DNA of 64,000 nt from Patulibacter americanus DSM 16676 (GCF_000420025.1 NZ_ATUD01000005.1:215503-279502); one strand, 5' to 3'; positions 51,895 to 61,219 are shown, numbered from the stretch's first letter. Notes: a model not told the origin generated them from the sequence alone. A program made the numbers and translations.

Positions 51895-52602
51895 ATGATC
51901 AACAGCCACTTCCGCAGCTCCCTCTTCACCCGGACGCTCCCGGCTCTGGCCGCCACGGGCGTCCTGGCCTTCGGTGTCTCGGCGTGCGGCAGCGACGACT
52001 CCGAGTCGTCCTCCGCCTCCTCCTCCACCGCGTCGACGCAGAGCGCAGCCCCGAAGCCCGCCGCCGAGGTCAAGGACGTCACGGGCGGCACCACGGGCGT
52101 CACGCTCGACTCCGGCTTCATCGACGCGCTGACCTCGCTCAAGGTCACGCCCGGCCCCGTCGGCGACGCGAAGATCAGCGACAAGGGCGTCGCGACGTTC
52201 CCCGTCACCGGCGGCAACGTCACGTACTACGAGCCGGGCACCGTGTCCCCGTTCGTGCAGGGCGAGCTGAGCCACGACGGCTCCGGTCTGTCCCTCGAGG
52301 CCGGTGGCAAGAAGGTCGAGCTCACCGACTTCAAGATCGACCCGGGCGCGTCCGTGCTGACCGGCAAGGTCTCCGTCGACGGCGAGGTCGCCGCCGAGTC
52401 CGCCCCGCTGTTCTTCCTCGACGGTGGCACGCTCGAGCCGCTCCGCCTCACGTCGAACGACACGAAGGCCGTGCTCGAGGGCACGACGGTCAAGCTCAAG
52501 CAGGAGGCCGCCGACCTGCTGAACCAGACGTTCGGCATCGAGGACCTGAAGGCCGGCCTCGTCATCGGCGTCGCCAAGATCACGGTGCCGACCGGCGCCT
52601 GA
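51895..52602 (+). CDS. Hypothetical lipoprotein
   Basis: A 235-aa exported lipoprotein: signal peptide with lipobox VSAC (about 28-31), Ser-rich linker, then a beta-rich domain (about 65-235) with repeated patterns such as GVATFPVTGGNVTYYEPGT and GGKKVELTDFKIDPGASVLTGKVSVDG. The domain vaguely resembles Htaa-type haem-binding domains, but lacks the features that would confirm it. The 172-bp gap downstream holds an 8-bp hairpin (52670-52697) between two converging genes. Confidence 0.78.
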   Translation: MINSHFRSSLFTRTLPALAATGVLAFGVSACGSDDSESSSASSSTASTQSAAPKPAAEVKDVTGGTTGVTLDSGFIDALTSLKVTPGPVGDAKISDKGVATFPVTGGNVTYYEPGTVSPFVQGELSHDGSGLSLEAGGKKVELTDFKIDPGASVLTGKVSVDGEVAAESAPLFFLDGGTLEPLRLTSNDTKAVLEGTTVKLKQEAADLLNQTFGIEDLKAGLVIGVAKITVPTGA

Positions 52603-52774
52603 TCCGCCCCGCGGGCTCCGCGCCCGCACGCCCCGAGCCATCCGGGAGAGCATCGTCCACTCCGGCATCCGCCCCCGTCGCATCCGCGGCGGGGGCGTCG
52701 TCGTTCCCGGAGGGCCGCGCGATGTCGGCCGGCGGCGGAGCGGAGTCCTGGACGCGCGCGGGGCGGCGGGGCCC

Positions 52775-53632
52775 TCAGTCCTCCTTGGCGCTCTCGTCGA
52801 ACGGGGCGCGCGCACGGCGGCCCGGGAGCTCGCGGGCGAGCGCGGTGGCCTTCATCCCCAGCTCGACGACCGCCTGCATGCCCAGCTGCGGCGCGGCGAA
52901 CGGCATCTGCCACGCAGGCGTCACGACCGCACGCTCGCGGTGCTCGACGGCGCGGACGACACGGCGGGCCGCGTTGTCGACCGGCAGGGGCTTCGTGACG
53001 CCGCCCGGGGTGCTGTCGAGCGCCCGCTCGATGCGGGGGTCCTCCTTGACCTGGTCGGACATCTCCGTCTCGACCATCCCCAGGTAGACCGTCCCGGCGG
53101 TCGCCTCGCGGTGCATGAGCTCCATGCGCAGCTGTGCCATGAGCTCGCCGACCGCGGCCTTCGACGCCGAGTAGAGACCGGTCAGCGGAACAGGGGTGAT
53201 GCCCGAGATCGACGCCAGCGCCAGCAGGTGGCCGCCGGAGCGGTCGACGTGGGGGAGCGCCGCCTGGATCGCCCAGAGGGTGCCGTAGAAGTTGACGTCG
53301 ATGACGTTCCGGGCGTCCTCCTCGGGCTGGTCGCCGATGAGGGCGGGCTTGACGACGCCGGCGCCGGCGATCACGGCGATCAGGCCGCCGAACGCCTCGG
53401 CCGCCTCGTCCGTCGCCTGCACGACCTGGGCCCGGTCCGTGACGTCCGCGGGGGCCGCGATCGCGCCGAACTCCTTCAGCTCGTCCACCGCGGCCTCGAG
53501 CCGCTCCGTCGGGCGCGCCATCAGCGCGACCTTCGCTCCGCGTTCGGCCAGCTCGCGGGCGACCGCCTGGCCGATCCCGCCCGTCGCGCCCGAGACCAGG
53601 ACGCCCTTGCCGTTCAGATCGATCTTGCTCAT
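52775..53632 (-). CDS. Short-chain dehydrogenase/reductase (paralogue B)
   Basis: A 285-aa SDR with SGATGGIGQAVA, an ADVTDRAQV region, IAGAGVVKPALIG, catalytic Ser in LASISGITPVPLTG and Tyr-Lys in YSASKAAVG. It is about half identical by eye to the gene directly upstream, with matching insert EEDARNVIDVN[FL]YGTLW. The two overlap by 4 nt. Substrates are unknown. The C-terminal extension (PQLGMQAVVELGMKAT) is amphipathic. Confidence 0.87.
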   Translation of the reverse strand: MSKIDLNGKGVLVSGATGGIGQAVARELAERGAKVALMARPTERLEAAVDELKEFGAIAAPADVTDRAQVVQATDEAAEAFGGLIAVIAGAGVVKPALIGDQPEEDARNVIDVNFYGTLWAIQAALPHVDRSGGHLLALASISGITPVPLTGLYSASKAAVGELMAQLRMELMHREATAGTVYLGMVETEMSDQVKEDPRIERALDSTPGGVTKPLPVDNAARRVVRAVEHRERAVVTPAWQMPFAAPQLGMQAVVELGMKATALARELPGRRARAPFDESAKED

Positions 53633-54528
53633 GCTGCTGCCACCTCGTCAGGCGAGCCCTTCTCGGACGCGCTCGTGTCTTCCGCTCGCGTCGTCAGTGC
53701 CCGTTCTGCGTCCTTCCCACCCGGCAGCTCGGCGCGCAGGCCCGTGCGGCCCATGAACCACTCGGCGACGACGTTGACGACGGTCTGCGGCCACGCCGCC
53801 GGGGCCTGCCAGCGCGGGGCCGTGATCACGCGGCTGCGGCGCTCGAGGCCCCGGATGATCCGGGCGGCGACGTCGTCGGCCGTCAGCACCTTCGTGAGGA
53901 ACCCGAAGGAGTTCTTCATCGCCCGGGACGCGCGCGGGTCCTTCTGGACGTCCTGGTTCATCGGCGTGTCGACCGCTGCGAGGTAGACGATGCCGGCGCT
54001 CGTCGGCCGGTTCATCGCCTCCGTCCGCACCGTGGCGACGAGGTTGGCGATGGCCGCCTTCGTCGGCGGATAGACGCCGGATAGCGGGATGGGGGCGATG
54101 CCCGCGACGGACGAGATCGCCAGGGCATGGCCGCCCTGCCGGTCGATGTGGGGCATCGCGGCCTGGAACGACCAGAGCGTGCCGTAGAGGTTGACGTCGA
54201 TGACCATCCGGGCGTCGTCCTCGCTCTGGGCGACGAGGGTCTCCGGGCGCACGAGCCCAGCGCCGATGACGGCGGCCACGATCCCGTCCGTCTGCTCGGC
54301 CGCGGCGTCGACGGCGGCGATCACCTGATGGCGATCGCGCACGTCGGCGGGCGCAGGGACCGCTCGCGGACCGAGCTCGGCCGCGATCGCGTCGAGGCGG
54401 TCCCCGGGCAGGTCGAGGAGGATCGGTCGGGCGCCCATGCTGACGAGACGCCGGGCGATCGCGCTCCCGATGCCCCCGGCGGCCCCCGTGACGAGCACGC
54501 CACGTCCCTGCAGTACCAGTCGCGACAT
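53629..54528 (-). CDS. Short-chain dehydrogenase/reductase (paralogue A)
   Basis: A 299-aa SDR: TGAAGGIGSAIA, PADVRDRHQV, VIGAGLVRPETLV, ISSVAGIAPIPLSGVYPPTKAAI (Tyr-x3-Lys retained). It is the first of a tandem pair created by duplication. The last ~35 residues are Ser/Glu-rich and end at the ATGA overlap. A TAGGGG hexamer lies 7 nt before the ATG, weaker than the usual form. Confidence 0.87.
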   Translation of the reverse strand: MSRLVLQGRGVLVTGAAGGIGSAIARRLVSMGARPILLDLPGDRLDAIAAELGPRAVPAPADVRDRHQVIAAVDAAAEQTDGIVAAVIGAGLVRPETLVAQSEDDARMVIDVNLYGTLWSFQAAMPHIDRQGGHALAISSVAGIAPIPLSGVYPPTKAAIANLVATVRTEAMNRPTSAGIVYLAAVDTPMNQDVQKDPRASRAMKNSFGFLTKVLTADDVAARIIRGLERRSRVITAPRWQAPAAWPQTVVNVVAEWFMGRTGLRAELPGGKDAERALTTRAEDTSASEKGSPDEVAAA

Positions 54529-54651
54529 GCCGGGACCCCTACCCGGATCGCCTCCGGGCACACGCGGGTGGGGGCCGGGCCCCGCCCCGAGCGCCGTGGG
54601 GCGTTGGCGTGTGGGGACGGTGCGGGGGCTCGGGGCACCCGGGCCGGGCTG

Positions 54652-54665
54652 TAAGGTGTCCCTAA
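54652..54665. promoter_or_regulatory. Iron-box-like operator/promoter of the siderophore gene
   Basis: TAAGGTGTCCCTAA has the TWAGG-N4-CCTAA form found in DtxR/IdeR binding sites, and its first half TAAGGT can serve as a -10. It is 43 bp before the ATG of the siderophore-interacting protein. Confidence 0.5.
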
Positions 54666-54708
54666 CGCATCGGCGCGCACGCCGTCCTCGATCACCGGAG
54701 CCGCCCTC

Positions 54709-55557
54709 ATGGCCGACCCCTCCGCCCCGCCCGTCGCCCGTCCCGTCCGACGGGCCCGTCACGCCGTCGTGCGTCGCACGGAGCGCCTCACCCCGCACAT
54801 GGTCCGCGTCGTCCTCGGCGGCGACGGCCTGCACGGGTTCGCCGCCGACACCTTCACCGACCACTACGTGAAGCTGCTGTTCCCGCCCGCCGACGCGCCC
54901 TACGGCCCCGACTACGACCTCGAGCAGGTCCGCGGCGAGCTGCCGCGGGAGCAGTGGCCGCGCACGCGCACCTACACCGTGCGGTCGTGGGACCCGTCCG
55001 CGCTCGAGCTGACGATCGACTTCGTCCACCACGGCGACACCGGCCTCGCCGGCCCGTGGGCCGCCGCGGCGCAACCCGGCGACGTCCTGCAGCTGCTGGG
55101 GCCCGGCGGCGCCTACGCGCCCGACTCCGAGGCGGACTGGCACCTCCTCGTCGGCGACGCCTGCGTCATCCCCGCCGTCGCCGCGTCGCTGAAGAGGATC
55201 CCGGCAGACGTCCCCGTCCGCGTGGTGCTCGAGGTCGACGACGCCGCGGAGGAGCAGCCCCTGGAGAGCGCGGGGGACCTCGAGGTCACCTGGCTGCACC
55301 GCGAGGGCCGTGCCGGCGAGGGCGAGCTGCTGCTGGACGCCGTCCGCGCGCTCGACTTCCCCGCGGGCGCGGTGCACGGCTTCGTCCACGGGGAGGCCGC
55401 GGCGGTGCGGGCGCTGCGCCGGCACCTGCTCGTCGATCGCGGCGTGCCCAAGGAGGCGCTCTCGATCTCGGGCTACTGGAAGCGCACGCTCGACGAGGAC
55501 GGCTGGCAGTCGAGCAAGGCGGAGTGGAACCGCGAGGTCGAGGCCGACGTGGCCTGA
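54709..55557 (+). CDS. Siderophore-interacting FAD/NAD(P)H reductase
   Basis: A 282-aa SIP-family flavoprotein that reduces ferric siderophores in the cytoplasm to release iron. The FAD-binding motif RTRTYTVRSWD (about residues 85-95), the DFVHHGDTGLAGPWAAAAQPGD segment and the C-terminal HGEAAAVRALRRHL and ISGYWKRTLDEDGW are diagnostic. ATG at 54709 has GGAG about 11 nt upstream. The upstream iron-box-like element fits repression when iron is plentiful. Confidence 0.94.
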   Translation: MADPSAPPVARPVRRARHAVVRRTERLTPHMVRVVLGGDGLHGFAADTFTDHYVKLLFPPADAPYGPDYDLEQVRGELPREQWPRTRTYTVRSWDPSALELTIDFVHHGDTGLAGPWAAAAQPGDVLQLLGPGGAYAPDSEADWHLLVGDACVIPAVAASLKRIPADVPVRVVLEVDDAAEEQPLESAGDLEVTWLHREGRAGEGELLLDAVRALDFPAGAVHGFVHGEAAAVRALRRHLLVDRGVPKEALSISGYWKRTLDEDGWQSSKAEWNREVEADVA

Positions 55558-55588
55558 ACGCCGCCGGGCCTCCGCGCCCCCGGTGCGC

Positions 55589-55594
55589 GAGGAT
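55589..55594 (+). promoter_or_regulatory. -10-like element GAGGAT
   Basis: GAGGAT 6 nt before the ATG at 55601, a weak match to TAnnnT at the leaderless spacing. Confidence 0.35.
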
Positions 55595-55600
55595 GCCCCG

Positions 55601-57079
55601 ATGGCGCTGCGGACGTGGTGGGCGGTCCTCGGTCCCGCCGCGCTCGTGGCGGGGATCGCACTGCTGCGCGGCGACCACGGGGAGGACCTCGAGATCGTCG
55701 CCGTGCTGCTGGCCCTGTCGGCCCTCGGCCACGCCGTCCGGCCGGACGCCCGGCGCGGGACGCCGACGCAGAACCTGACGCAGGTGCTGCTCGTCGCGTT
55801 CGCCGCGGGCGCCGCGGCCGCGCTGGCGTTCCTGGCGCTCCTCCTCGTCGTCTTCTCCGCCGTCTGCGGCACGAGCTGCGACGGCCGCGGGCCGAGCGCC
55901 GGGCCGGCCGTCGTCGGCCTGGTGATCCTCGCGGTGGCGCTGGGCGTGGTCGTGGCGGCGTTGCGGGCCTGGCGGGCCGTCGAACGGCGGCGTACGACAC
56001 CCGCCGCCACCCCGCGGCCGCTGCTCCTGGCGCCGGCCGCGGCGGTCGCGCTGGTCCTCGGCGGCCTCGCGCTCGCGGCGTCCGCGGACGACCGGCCGCG
56101 GCCGGCGGTCGCTCCCCGCCTCGTGGCCACGACGCCCTGCGCCCCCCTGTCCTCGTCCGCGCCGTGCGTTCAGGCGCTGCGGCTGGCGGCCGCGGGTTCG
56201 GGTCGGGGGGTGCTGGCCGTCTGGCGACAGGGGGACCGGATCGAAGGGGTCCTCAACGGGCCCGACGTGCCGGCGCGCCGGGTGACCGTGGCGACGGGGC
56301 TGCCGCGCGCGGTGCGCGACGAGGACGGCTCGACCACGGCGGTCGCGCCGGCGCCCGACGGCGGGTTCGTCGTGGCCTGGGCGGTCGGCGGCGGCCCGCG
56401 TCTGGGCGTCCGGCGGGTGGACGCGGACGGCGTGCCGGGGCGGGCCGCGGCGCTGCCGTCGCCCGGCCGCCGTCCCGTGCTCGGGCTCGCGTCGACCCGG
56501 GACGGCACGGTCGTCGTGGCCGCGGAGCGGCCGGAGGTCCCGAACGCCACGACGCGCGTACGGACGCTGGCCCTCGACGCCCGGCTCCGGCCGCGCGGCG
56601 GATGGCGGACCGTCGCCACGGGCGGAGCCGTCGCACCACTGCGGGCGGCGGCGACCGGCGGGGACCGCGTCGCCGTCTCGCGTGGCCCGTGGAACCCCGA
56701 GCTGCGGCTCGACGCGACGGGACGCGTGCCGGCCGACGGGCGGCGCTCGCTCCCGGCGCCACGGCCCCCGCGGCCGGACGGCGTGCCGGCCGCCCGGCGC
56801 CCGCCGTCCCTGGTGGACAGCACGTGGTCGTCCGCCGGGCGCGTCCTCCACCTGTGGTCGACGAAGGTGCCGCGCGGCGGTGGCGACACGGGCCTCGTGG
56901 AGCAGTCGTGGATCACCGGCGACGGTCCCGCCCGGCTGGTCGCGGAGAATCTGGACGAGGCGCGCCTCGCCGCCACCACGGACGGTCCCGCCGCCGTCGG
57001 GGTCCGGGAGCGGGACGGCGCGCGCGCCGCCGGGGACGCCGGGCGCACCGCCGACGTGCTCCTCGCGTGGGGTCGGTGA
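55601..57079 (+). CDS. Membrane-anchored protein with a large external domain
   Basis: A 492-aa protein with about four hydrophobic segments in the first 170 residues (including LVAFAAGAAAALAFLALLLVVFSAVCG), then ~320 residues, probably outside the membrane, rich in repeated strand-turn patterns (APAPDGGFVVAWAVGG, LGLASTRDGTVVVAAERP, RVLHLWSTKVP) suggestive of a beta-propeller. Cys residues CGTSC and TPCAPLSSSAPC may form disulfides. I cannot name a family. Confidence 0.75.
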   Translation: MALRTWWAVLGPAALVAGIALLRGDHGEDLEIVAVLLALSALGHAVRPDARRGTPTQNLTQVLLVAFAAGAAAALAFLALLLVVFSAVCGTSCDGRGPSAGPAVVGLVILAVALGVVVAALRAWRAVERRRTTPAATPRPLLLAPAAAVALVLGGLALAASADDRPRPAVAPRLVATTPCAPLSSSAPCVQALRLAAAGSGRGVLAVWRQGDRIEGVLNGPDVPARRVTVATGLPRAVRDEDGSTTAVAPAPDGGFVVAWAVGGGPRLGVRRVDADGVPGRAAALPSPGRRPVLGLASTRDGTVVVAAERPEVPNATTRVRTLALDARLRPRGGWRTVATGGAVAPLRAAATGGDRVAVSRGPWNPELRLDATGRVPADGRRSLPAPRPPRPDGVPAARRPPSLVDSTWSSAGRVLHLWSTKVPRGGGDTGLVEQSWITGDGPARLVAENLDEARLAATTDGPAAVGVRERDGARAAGDAGRTADVLLAWGR

Positions 57080-57160
57080 CGGCCCCGCAGAGGCCGGGCG
57101 GTCGACGCGGACGGTCGCGATCCCTGCACGGAACGGGATGACGAACGGGTGTGGGCGGCG

Positions 57161-57166
57161 TACGCT
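57161..57166 (+). promoter_or_regulatory. -10 element TACGCT for the DUF2277 gene
   Basis: TACGCT 6 nt before the ATG at 57173. Confidence 0.6.
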
Positions 57167-57172
57167 GGTCGC

Positions 57173-57457
57173 ATGTGCCGCAACATCCGCACCCTGCACA
57201 ACTTCGCGCCCGCCGCGACGGACGACGAGGTGCGGGCGGCCGCGCTGCAGTACGTCCGCAAGGTGAGCGGCTCGACGGCTCCCTCCCAGGCCAACCGGGC
57301 GGCGTTCGACCACGCGGTGGAGGAGGTGACGCGGATCACGACGGAGCTGCTCGACGCGCTCGTGACGACCGCGCCGCCGAGGGACCGCGAGGCGGAGGCC
57401 GCGAAGGCACGCGCCCGCAACGCCAAGCGCTTCGGCACGCCGACCCCCGTGGGCTGA
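57173..57457 (+). CDS. DUF2277 protein
   Basis: A 94-aa soluble protein beginning MCRNIRTLHNFAPAATDDEVRAAA, the family signature, followed by LQYVRKVSGSTAPSQANRAAF and a charged helix. Function is unknown. It is a small conserved helical protein in actinobacteria and proteobacteria. ATG at 57173 gives the family N-terminus exactly and follows TACGCT. Confidence 0.9.
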   Translation: MCRNIRTLHNFAPAATDDEVRAAALQYVRKVSGSTAPSQANRAAFDHAVEEVTRITTELLDALVTTAPPRDREAEAAKARARNAKRFGTPTPVG

Positions 57458-57490
57458 GCGCCGTCGGCCGTCGGGACCGTCGGACGTCGG

Positions 57491-57979
57491 TCAGCGCCCG
57501 CCCGAACCGCCGTGGCGCGTCACCGCCAGCGCGCCGGCTGCCGGGTGCCTGGTCACCGTGAGGCCGTCCGCCCCGGCCGGCGCGGCGGGCGCCGCGCCCT
57601 GCAGACGCCCGTGGAACGCGCGGGCCACACGCTGGGCGTGCGCCTTGGCCAGCTCGGCGCGCTGGCCGACGAAGAGCTCGTCGACCGTGGTGCGCCACAG
57701 CAGCAGCCAGCGCTCGAAGTGGCCGGAGCGCAGCGGCACCTGGGCGTTGAGCGCGGCGTGGGGCCGGAACGCGCCCCCGGCGTACGAGCGCGCGCCGAGC
57801 AGGATCGTCTCCCAGAACGACGTGATGACGGGGACGTGCGCCTCGAGGTCCAGACGCGCGACGTCGACGAAGAGGAAGCCGATGACCGGGTCGGTCAGCG
57901 CGCGGCCGTAGAAGGCGCGCACCAGGCGCTCGACGTCCGCGCGGGTCTCGATGTCCTGGCGGTCGCCGTGGTCGGTCAC
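57491..57979 (-). CDS. Group III truncated haemoglobin
   Basis: A 162-aa globin. RADVERLVRAFYGRALTDPVIGFLF is the A-C helix region, FWETILLGARSYAGGAFRPHAAL and PLRSGHFERWLLLW contain the proximal His. Group III truncated globins bind O2 or NO and may help in redox or detoxification reactions. GTG at 57979 follows CATGAT by 6 nt. The C-terminal ~30 residues are not globin-like. Confidence 0.9.
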   Translation of the reverse strand: MTDHGDRQDIETRADVERLVRAFYGRALTDPVIGFLFVDVARLDLEAHVPVITSFWETILLGARSYAGGAFRPHAALNAQVPLRSGHFERWLLLWRTTVDELFVGQRAELAKAHAQRVARAFHGRLQGAAPAAPAGADGLTVTRHPAAGALAVTRHGGSGGR

Positions 57980-57985
57980 CGGTCG

Positions 57986-57991
57986 ATCATG
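57986..57991 (-). promoter_or_regulatory. -10-like element CATGAT for the globin gene
   Basis: CATGAT (minus strand) 6 nt upstream of the GTG at 57979. Confidence 0.45.
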
Positions 57992-58124
57992 ACGGACCCG
58001 GGCCGCGGGAACCGCCGGTGGGCGTATCCGCCAATCGGACGATGTACGCCCGCCGTCGAGTTCGACATCCTGTGACCCTGCCCGTCGGCGCCCCGCACCC
58101 ACCGCAGCCGTCGCGGCCCGGCCC

Positions 58125-60536
58125 GTGACCCGCGGGCTCGGGCGCCGCATCGGCCTCGTCTCGGTCGCCGCCGCGGCGCTCGTGGCCGTCATCGTCGCTG
58201 CCCTCGCGCTCGGCGTGGTCGCCCTGCGTGATGCGGGACGGGCGAGCGCGGCCGCGGAGCGCGACATCGCCCTGGCCAACCGCATCCAGCGGGTCGTCAC
58301 CGACCTCGAGACGGGGGAGCGGGGGTTCCTCGTCTCGGGCGACGAACGGCTGCTGGGGCCCTTCAACGAGGCCCGCCGGGTGCTGCCGGGGTTGCTGGCG
58401 CAGGCGGCCGGGGCCGCCGACGGCCGGGCCGAGGGGTGGCAGGTCGCCGCCGTGACCGCCGCCATCCGGGAGTACGAGTCCCGCTGGGCGGTGCCCGTGG
58501 TCGAGCTGGCCCGGCGCGACCTGCCGGCGGCCCGTCGACGCATCGGGGCGGGCGATGCGCTCGACGCCGTGGAGCGGCTGCGCGGGGCCTACACCGTCTT
58601 CGTCCGCGGGCAGCAGGCCGACGCCGACCGTACCCGCAAGCGGGCCGACCGCGCCGGCCGCCGGGCCATCGCGGCGGGTGTCGTCGGCGCCATCGCGTGC
58701 GGGCTCCTCGTGCTGGGATTCGGGGCCTCGCTCGTGCGCTCGGTCGTCCGCCCGGCCCGCGCGCTCGCGGACGCCGTGGACCGCGTCACCGGCGGCGACC
58801 TCCGCGCGACCGTGCCCGAGCGGTCCGCGGACGAGGTCGGCGATCTCGAGCGGGACCTGAACGTCATGGTCCGCGCGCTGCGCGAGCGGCGCGGGACGCA
58901 CGAGGCCCAGCTGGCGGCCATCGACGCCCAGCGCGACGACCTCGAGAGCACGGTGGCGGCACTCGAGGACGAGAAGGCCTGGGTGAGCGCCCTGCACCGG
59001 TTCGTCGAGAGGCTCGTCGCCGCGAGCGGCCTGCCGGACTTGGCCGGCGTCGTGGTCGAGGAGATCGTCCACGACCTGGGCGGCGACGCCGCCGTCCTGT
59101 GGGTCGGCCACGGCGGGGCGACGCCCCGGCAGGTCGGCCTGACCGGTGCCGTCGCCTCCGCGGTCCCGGAGTCCGTGGAGCCCGGCGCGGGCGCCGTGGG
59201 CCGCGTCATGGCCGACGGCGAGCCGGTCGTGGCGGGTCGCGCCGACGCCCGCCTCGCCGTCGACGGGCTCGGGGGGCCCGTCCGGGTCCGCCACGAGCTC
59301 GCGATCCCGTTGCGGCAGGGCGACGAGGTGCTCGGCGTCGTCGCCGTGGGCCGGCTCGCCGACCACCCGTTCTCCGCCGCCGACGTCGCACGCGGACGGC
59401 GGCTGGGGGAGCAGGCCGCCGTCGCCCTGGCGCGCACGATCGAGGAGCGCCGCGTCGCCCGGCTGGCGGGCATCAACGCCGCGGTCCTCGAGGCCAGCAA
59501 CTTCGGGGTCGTCCTCTTCGGGCCCGACCAACAGGTCGTCACGGCCAACCGCCGCCTGCGCGAGCTGTGGGAGGACCTGCGGATCCCTCTGGGCGGCGCC
59601 ATGGAGGACCGCATCACCCGGGTGCTGGAGCTCGCCGTCGACCGGGGTACGGCCGAGGCCCAGATCGCGGGGGCCACCGCCGTGTCCGACGCCCGGGCGG
59701 AGATCGACCTGCACGACCCCGACGACGGGCGCTGGTTCACGTCGCGCACCGACCCGGTGTTCAGCCCGACCGAGGAGCCGCTCGGCTGGCTGACGACGTG
59801 GCGCGAGACGACGGAGGAGCACGAACTCGAGCGGGTGCGCGACGAGTTCGTCGCCACGGTCACCCACGAGCTGCGCACGCCGCTGTCCTCCGTGGTGGCC
59901 GCCACCGACCTGCTCGAGGACGAGACGGAGGAGCCGACGGCGGGCCAGCGGCACTGGACGGGGATGATCCGCCGCAACGTCGACCGCCTGCTGCGCCTGG
60001 TCGACGACCTCCTGACGGTCGCGCGGGCCGAGTCGGGGCGCTTCACCGTACAGCCGCGGGAGGAGGACCTCGCGACGATCGCCGCGGACGCGGCCCAGAG
60101 CGCACAGGCGGCCGCGAGCGCGAAGGATGTGGAGGTCCGGGCCGAGGTGCAGCCGTCGCCCGTCCGCGTGGACGCCACCCGGATGGCGCAGGCCGTCGAC
60201 AACCTGCTGGCCAACGCCGTCAAGTTCACGCCACCCGGAGGCCTCGTGCGGATCCGCGTGGCGCCACGGCCGGAGGACGCCACCGTGGTGCTCGAGGTGG
60301 CGGACTCCGGCATCGGCATCCCGGAGGAGGACCGGGAGCACCTGTTCGAGCGGTTCTACCGCGCGCCCGCCGCGACGGAGGGGGCGATCCCCGGAACGGG
60401 TCTGGGGCTGACGATCACGAAGGCGATCGTCGACGCGCACGGCGGCTCGGTGCGGGTGGCCGACGGCATCGACGGGGGCACGGCGTTCGTCGTCGTGCTG
60501 CCGGCAGGCGGGCCGACGCAGACGCCCGCCGACTGA
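58125..60536 (+). CDS. Sensor histidine kinase with CHASE3, HAMP, GAF and PAS-like domains
   Basis: An 803-aa membrane kinase. TM1 (about 10-33), extracellular CHASE3 (about 35-175, RIQRVVTDLETGERGFLVSGDERLLGPF), TM2 (about 183-207), HAMP (to 260), a coiled coil, GAF (about 290-440), PAS-like (about 445-565), HisKA with His in VTHELRTPLSSV and HATPase (DNLLANAVKFTPPGG, DSGIGIPEED, GTGLGLTITK). No response regulator is adjacent, so it is orphan or pairs elsewhere. A dyad at 58020-58051 precedes the gene. Confidence 0.92.
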   Translation: MTRGLGRRIGLVSVAAAALVAVIVAALALGVVALRDAGRASAAAERDIALANRIQRVVTDLETGERGFLVSGDERLLGPFNEARRVLPGLLAQAAGAADGRAEGWQVAAVTAAIREYESRWAVPVVELARRDLPAARRRIGAGDALDAVERLRGAYTVFVRGQQADADRTRKRADRAGRRAIAAGVVGAIACGLLVLGFGASLVRSVVRPARALADAVDRVTGGDLRATVPERSADEVGDLERDLNVMVRALRERRGTHEAQLAAIDAQRDDLESTVAALEDEKAWVSALHRFVERLVAASGLPDLAGVVVEEIVHDLGGDAAVLWVGHGGATPRQVGLTGAVASAVPESVEPGAGAVGRVMADGEPVVAGRADARLAVDGLGGPVRVRHELAIPLRQGDEVLGVVAVGRLADHPFSAADVARGRRLGEQAAVALARTIEERRVARLAGINAAVLEASNFGVVLFGPDQQVVTANRRLRELWEDLRIPLGGAMEDRITRVLELAVDRGTAEAQIAGATAVSDARAEIDLHDPDDGRWFTSRTDPVFSPTEEPLGWLTTWRETTEEHELERVRDEFVATVTHELRTPLSSVVAATDLLEDETEEPTAGQRHWTGMIRRNVDRLLRLVDDLLTVARAESGRFTVQPREEDLATIAADAAQSAQAAASAKDVEVRAEVQPSPVRVDATRMAQAVDNLLANAVKFTPPGGLVRIRVAPRPEDATVVLEVADSGIGIPEEDREHLFERFYRAPAATEGAIPGTGLGLTITKAIVDAHGGSVRVADGIDGGTAFVVVLPAGGPTQTPAD

Positions 60537-60559
60537 GCCGTTCCGCTACGAATGGGGAC

Positions 60560-61144
60560 ATGCCTCAGCCCCTCTCGCGTGATCAGGCCTGGACCCTCCT
60601 GCAGGAGTGGGTGGAGGAGACGTCGCTCCGGCGCCACTGCCTGGCGGTCGAGGCCTCCATGCGCGCCTACGCCGTCCGGGGCGGGGAGGACGAGGAGCTC
60701 TGGGGCGTCACCGGCCTGCTCCACGACGCCGACTACGAGCGCCACCCCGACCTGGAGACCGGTCACCCGCGGGTCATCCTGAAGGAGCTCGCCGACCGCG
60801 ACGCGCCGCCGGAGATGCTCGACGCCATCGCGGGCCACGCCCCGTACATGGGCGTCCCGCGAAAGACCCCGCTGGCCCGCACGCTGTTCGCCGTTGACGA
60901 GCTCTCGGGCTTCGTGATGGCGTGCGCCAAGGTCCGGCCCCAGGGCATCCACGGCCTGACCCCGAAGTCCGTGAAGAAGAAGCTCAAGACGGCGTCGTTC
61001 GCCGCCGCCGTGGATCGTGGCGACATCGTCCTCGGCGCGGAGGAGCTGGGGGTGGACCCGGACGAGCACATGACCGTCGTGATCGCCGCGCTCGAGCCGC
61101 TCGCGGTCGAGCTCGGCATCGACGGGCAGCCCGCCGCCGCCTGA
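60560..61144 (+). CDS. HD-domain phosphohydrolase
   Basis: A 194-aa protein with HD metal motifs: RHCLAVEASM (His), LLHDADYERHPD (HD) and IAGHAPYMGVPRKTPLARTLFAVDELSGF (His, Asp). Similar small HD proteins act on nucleotides or are annotated HDIG. The substrate is unknown. It follows the histidine kinase gene by 23 nt. Confidence 0.88.
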   Translation: MPQPLSRDQAWTLLQEWVEETSLRRHCLAVEASMRAYAVRGGEDEELWGVTGLLHDADYERHPDLETGHPRVILKELADRDAPPEMLDAIAGHAPYMGVPRKTPLARTLFAVDELSGFVMACAKVRPQGIHGLTPKSVKKKLKTASFAAAVDRGDIVLGAEELGVDPDEHMTVVIAALEPLAVELGIDGQPAAA

Positions 61145-61213
61145 GCGCTCCGCGGCGGCGGATCTGCACAGGATCCGCACACCCCGCCCACCCGACGGCC
61201 ATGGGTCGCCCCG

Positions 61214-61219
61214 TAGCAT
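61214..61219 (+). promoter_or_regulatory. -10 element TAGCAT for the OmpR-type regulator
   Basis: TAGCAT 8 nt before the ATG at 61228. Confidence 0.6.
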
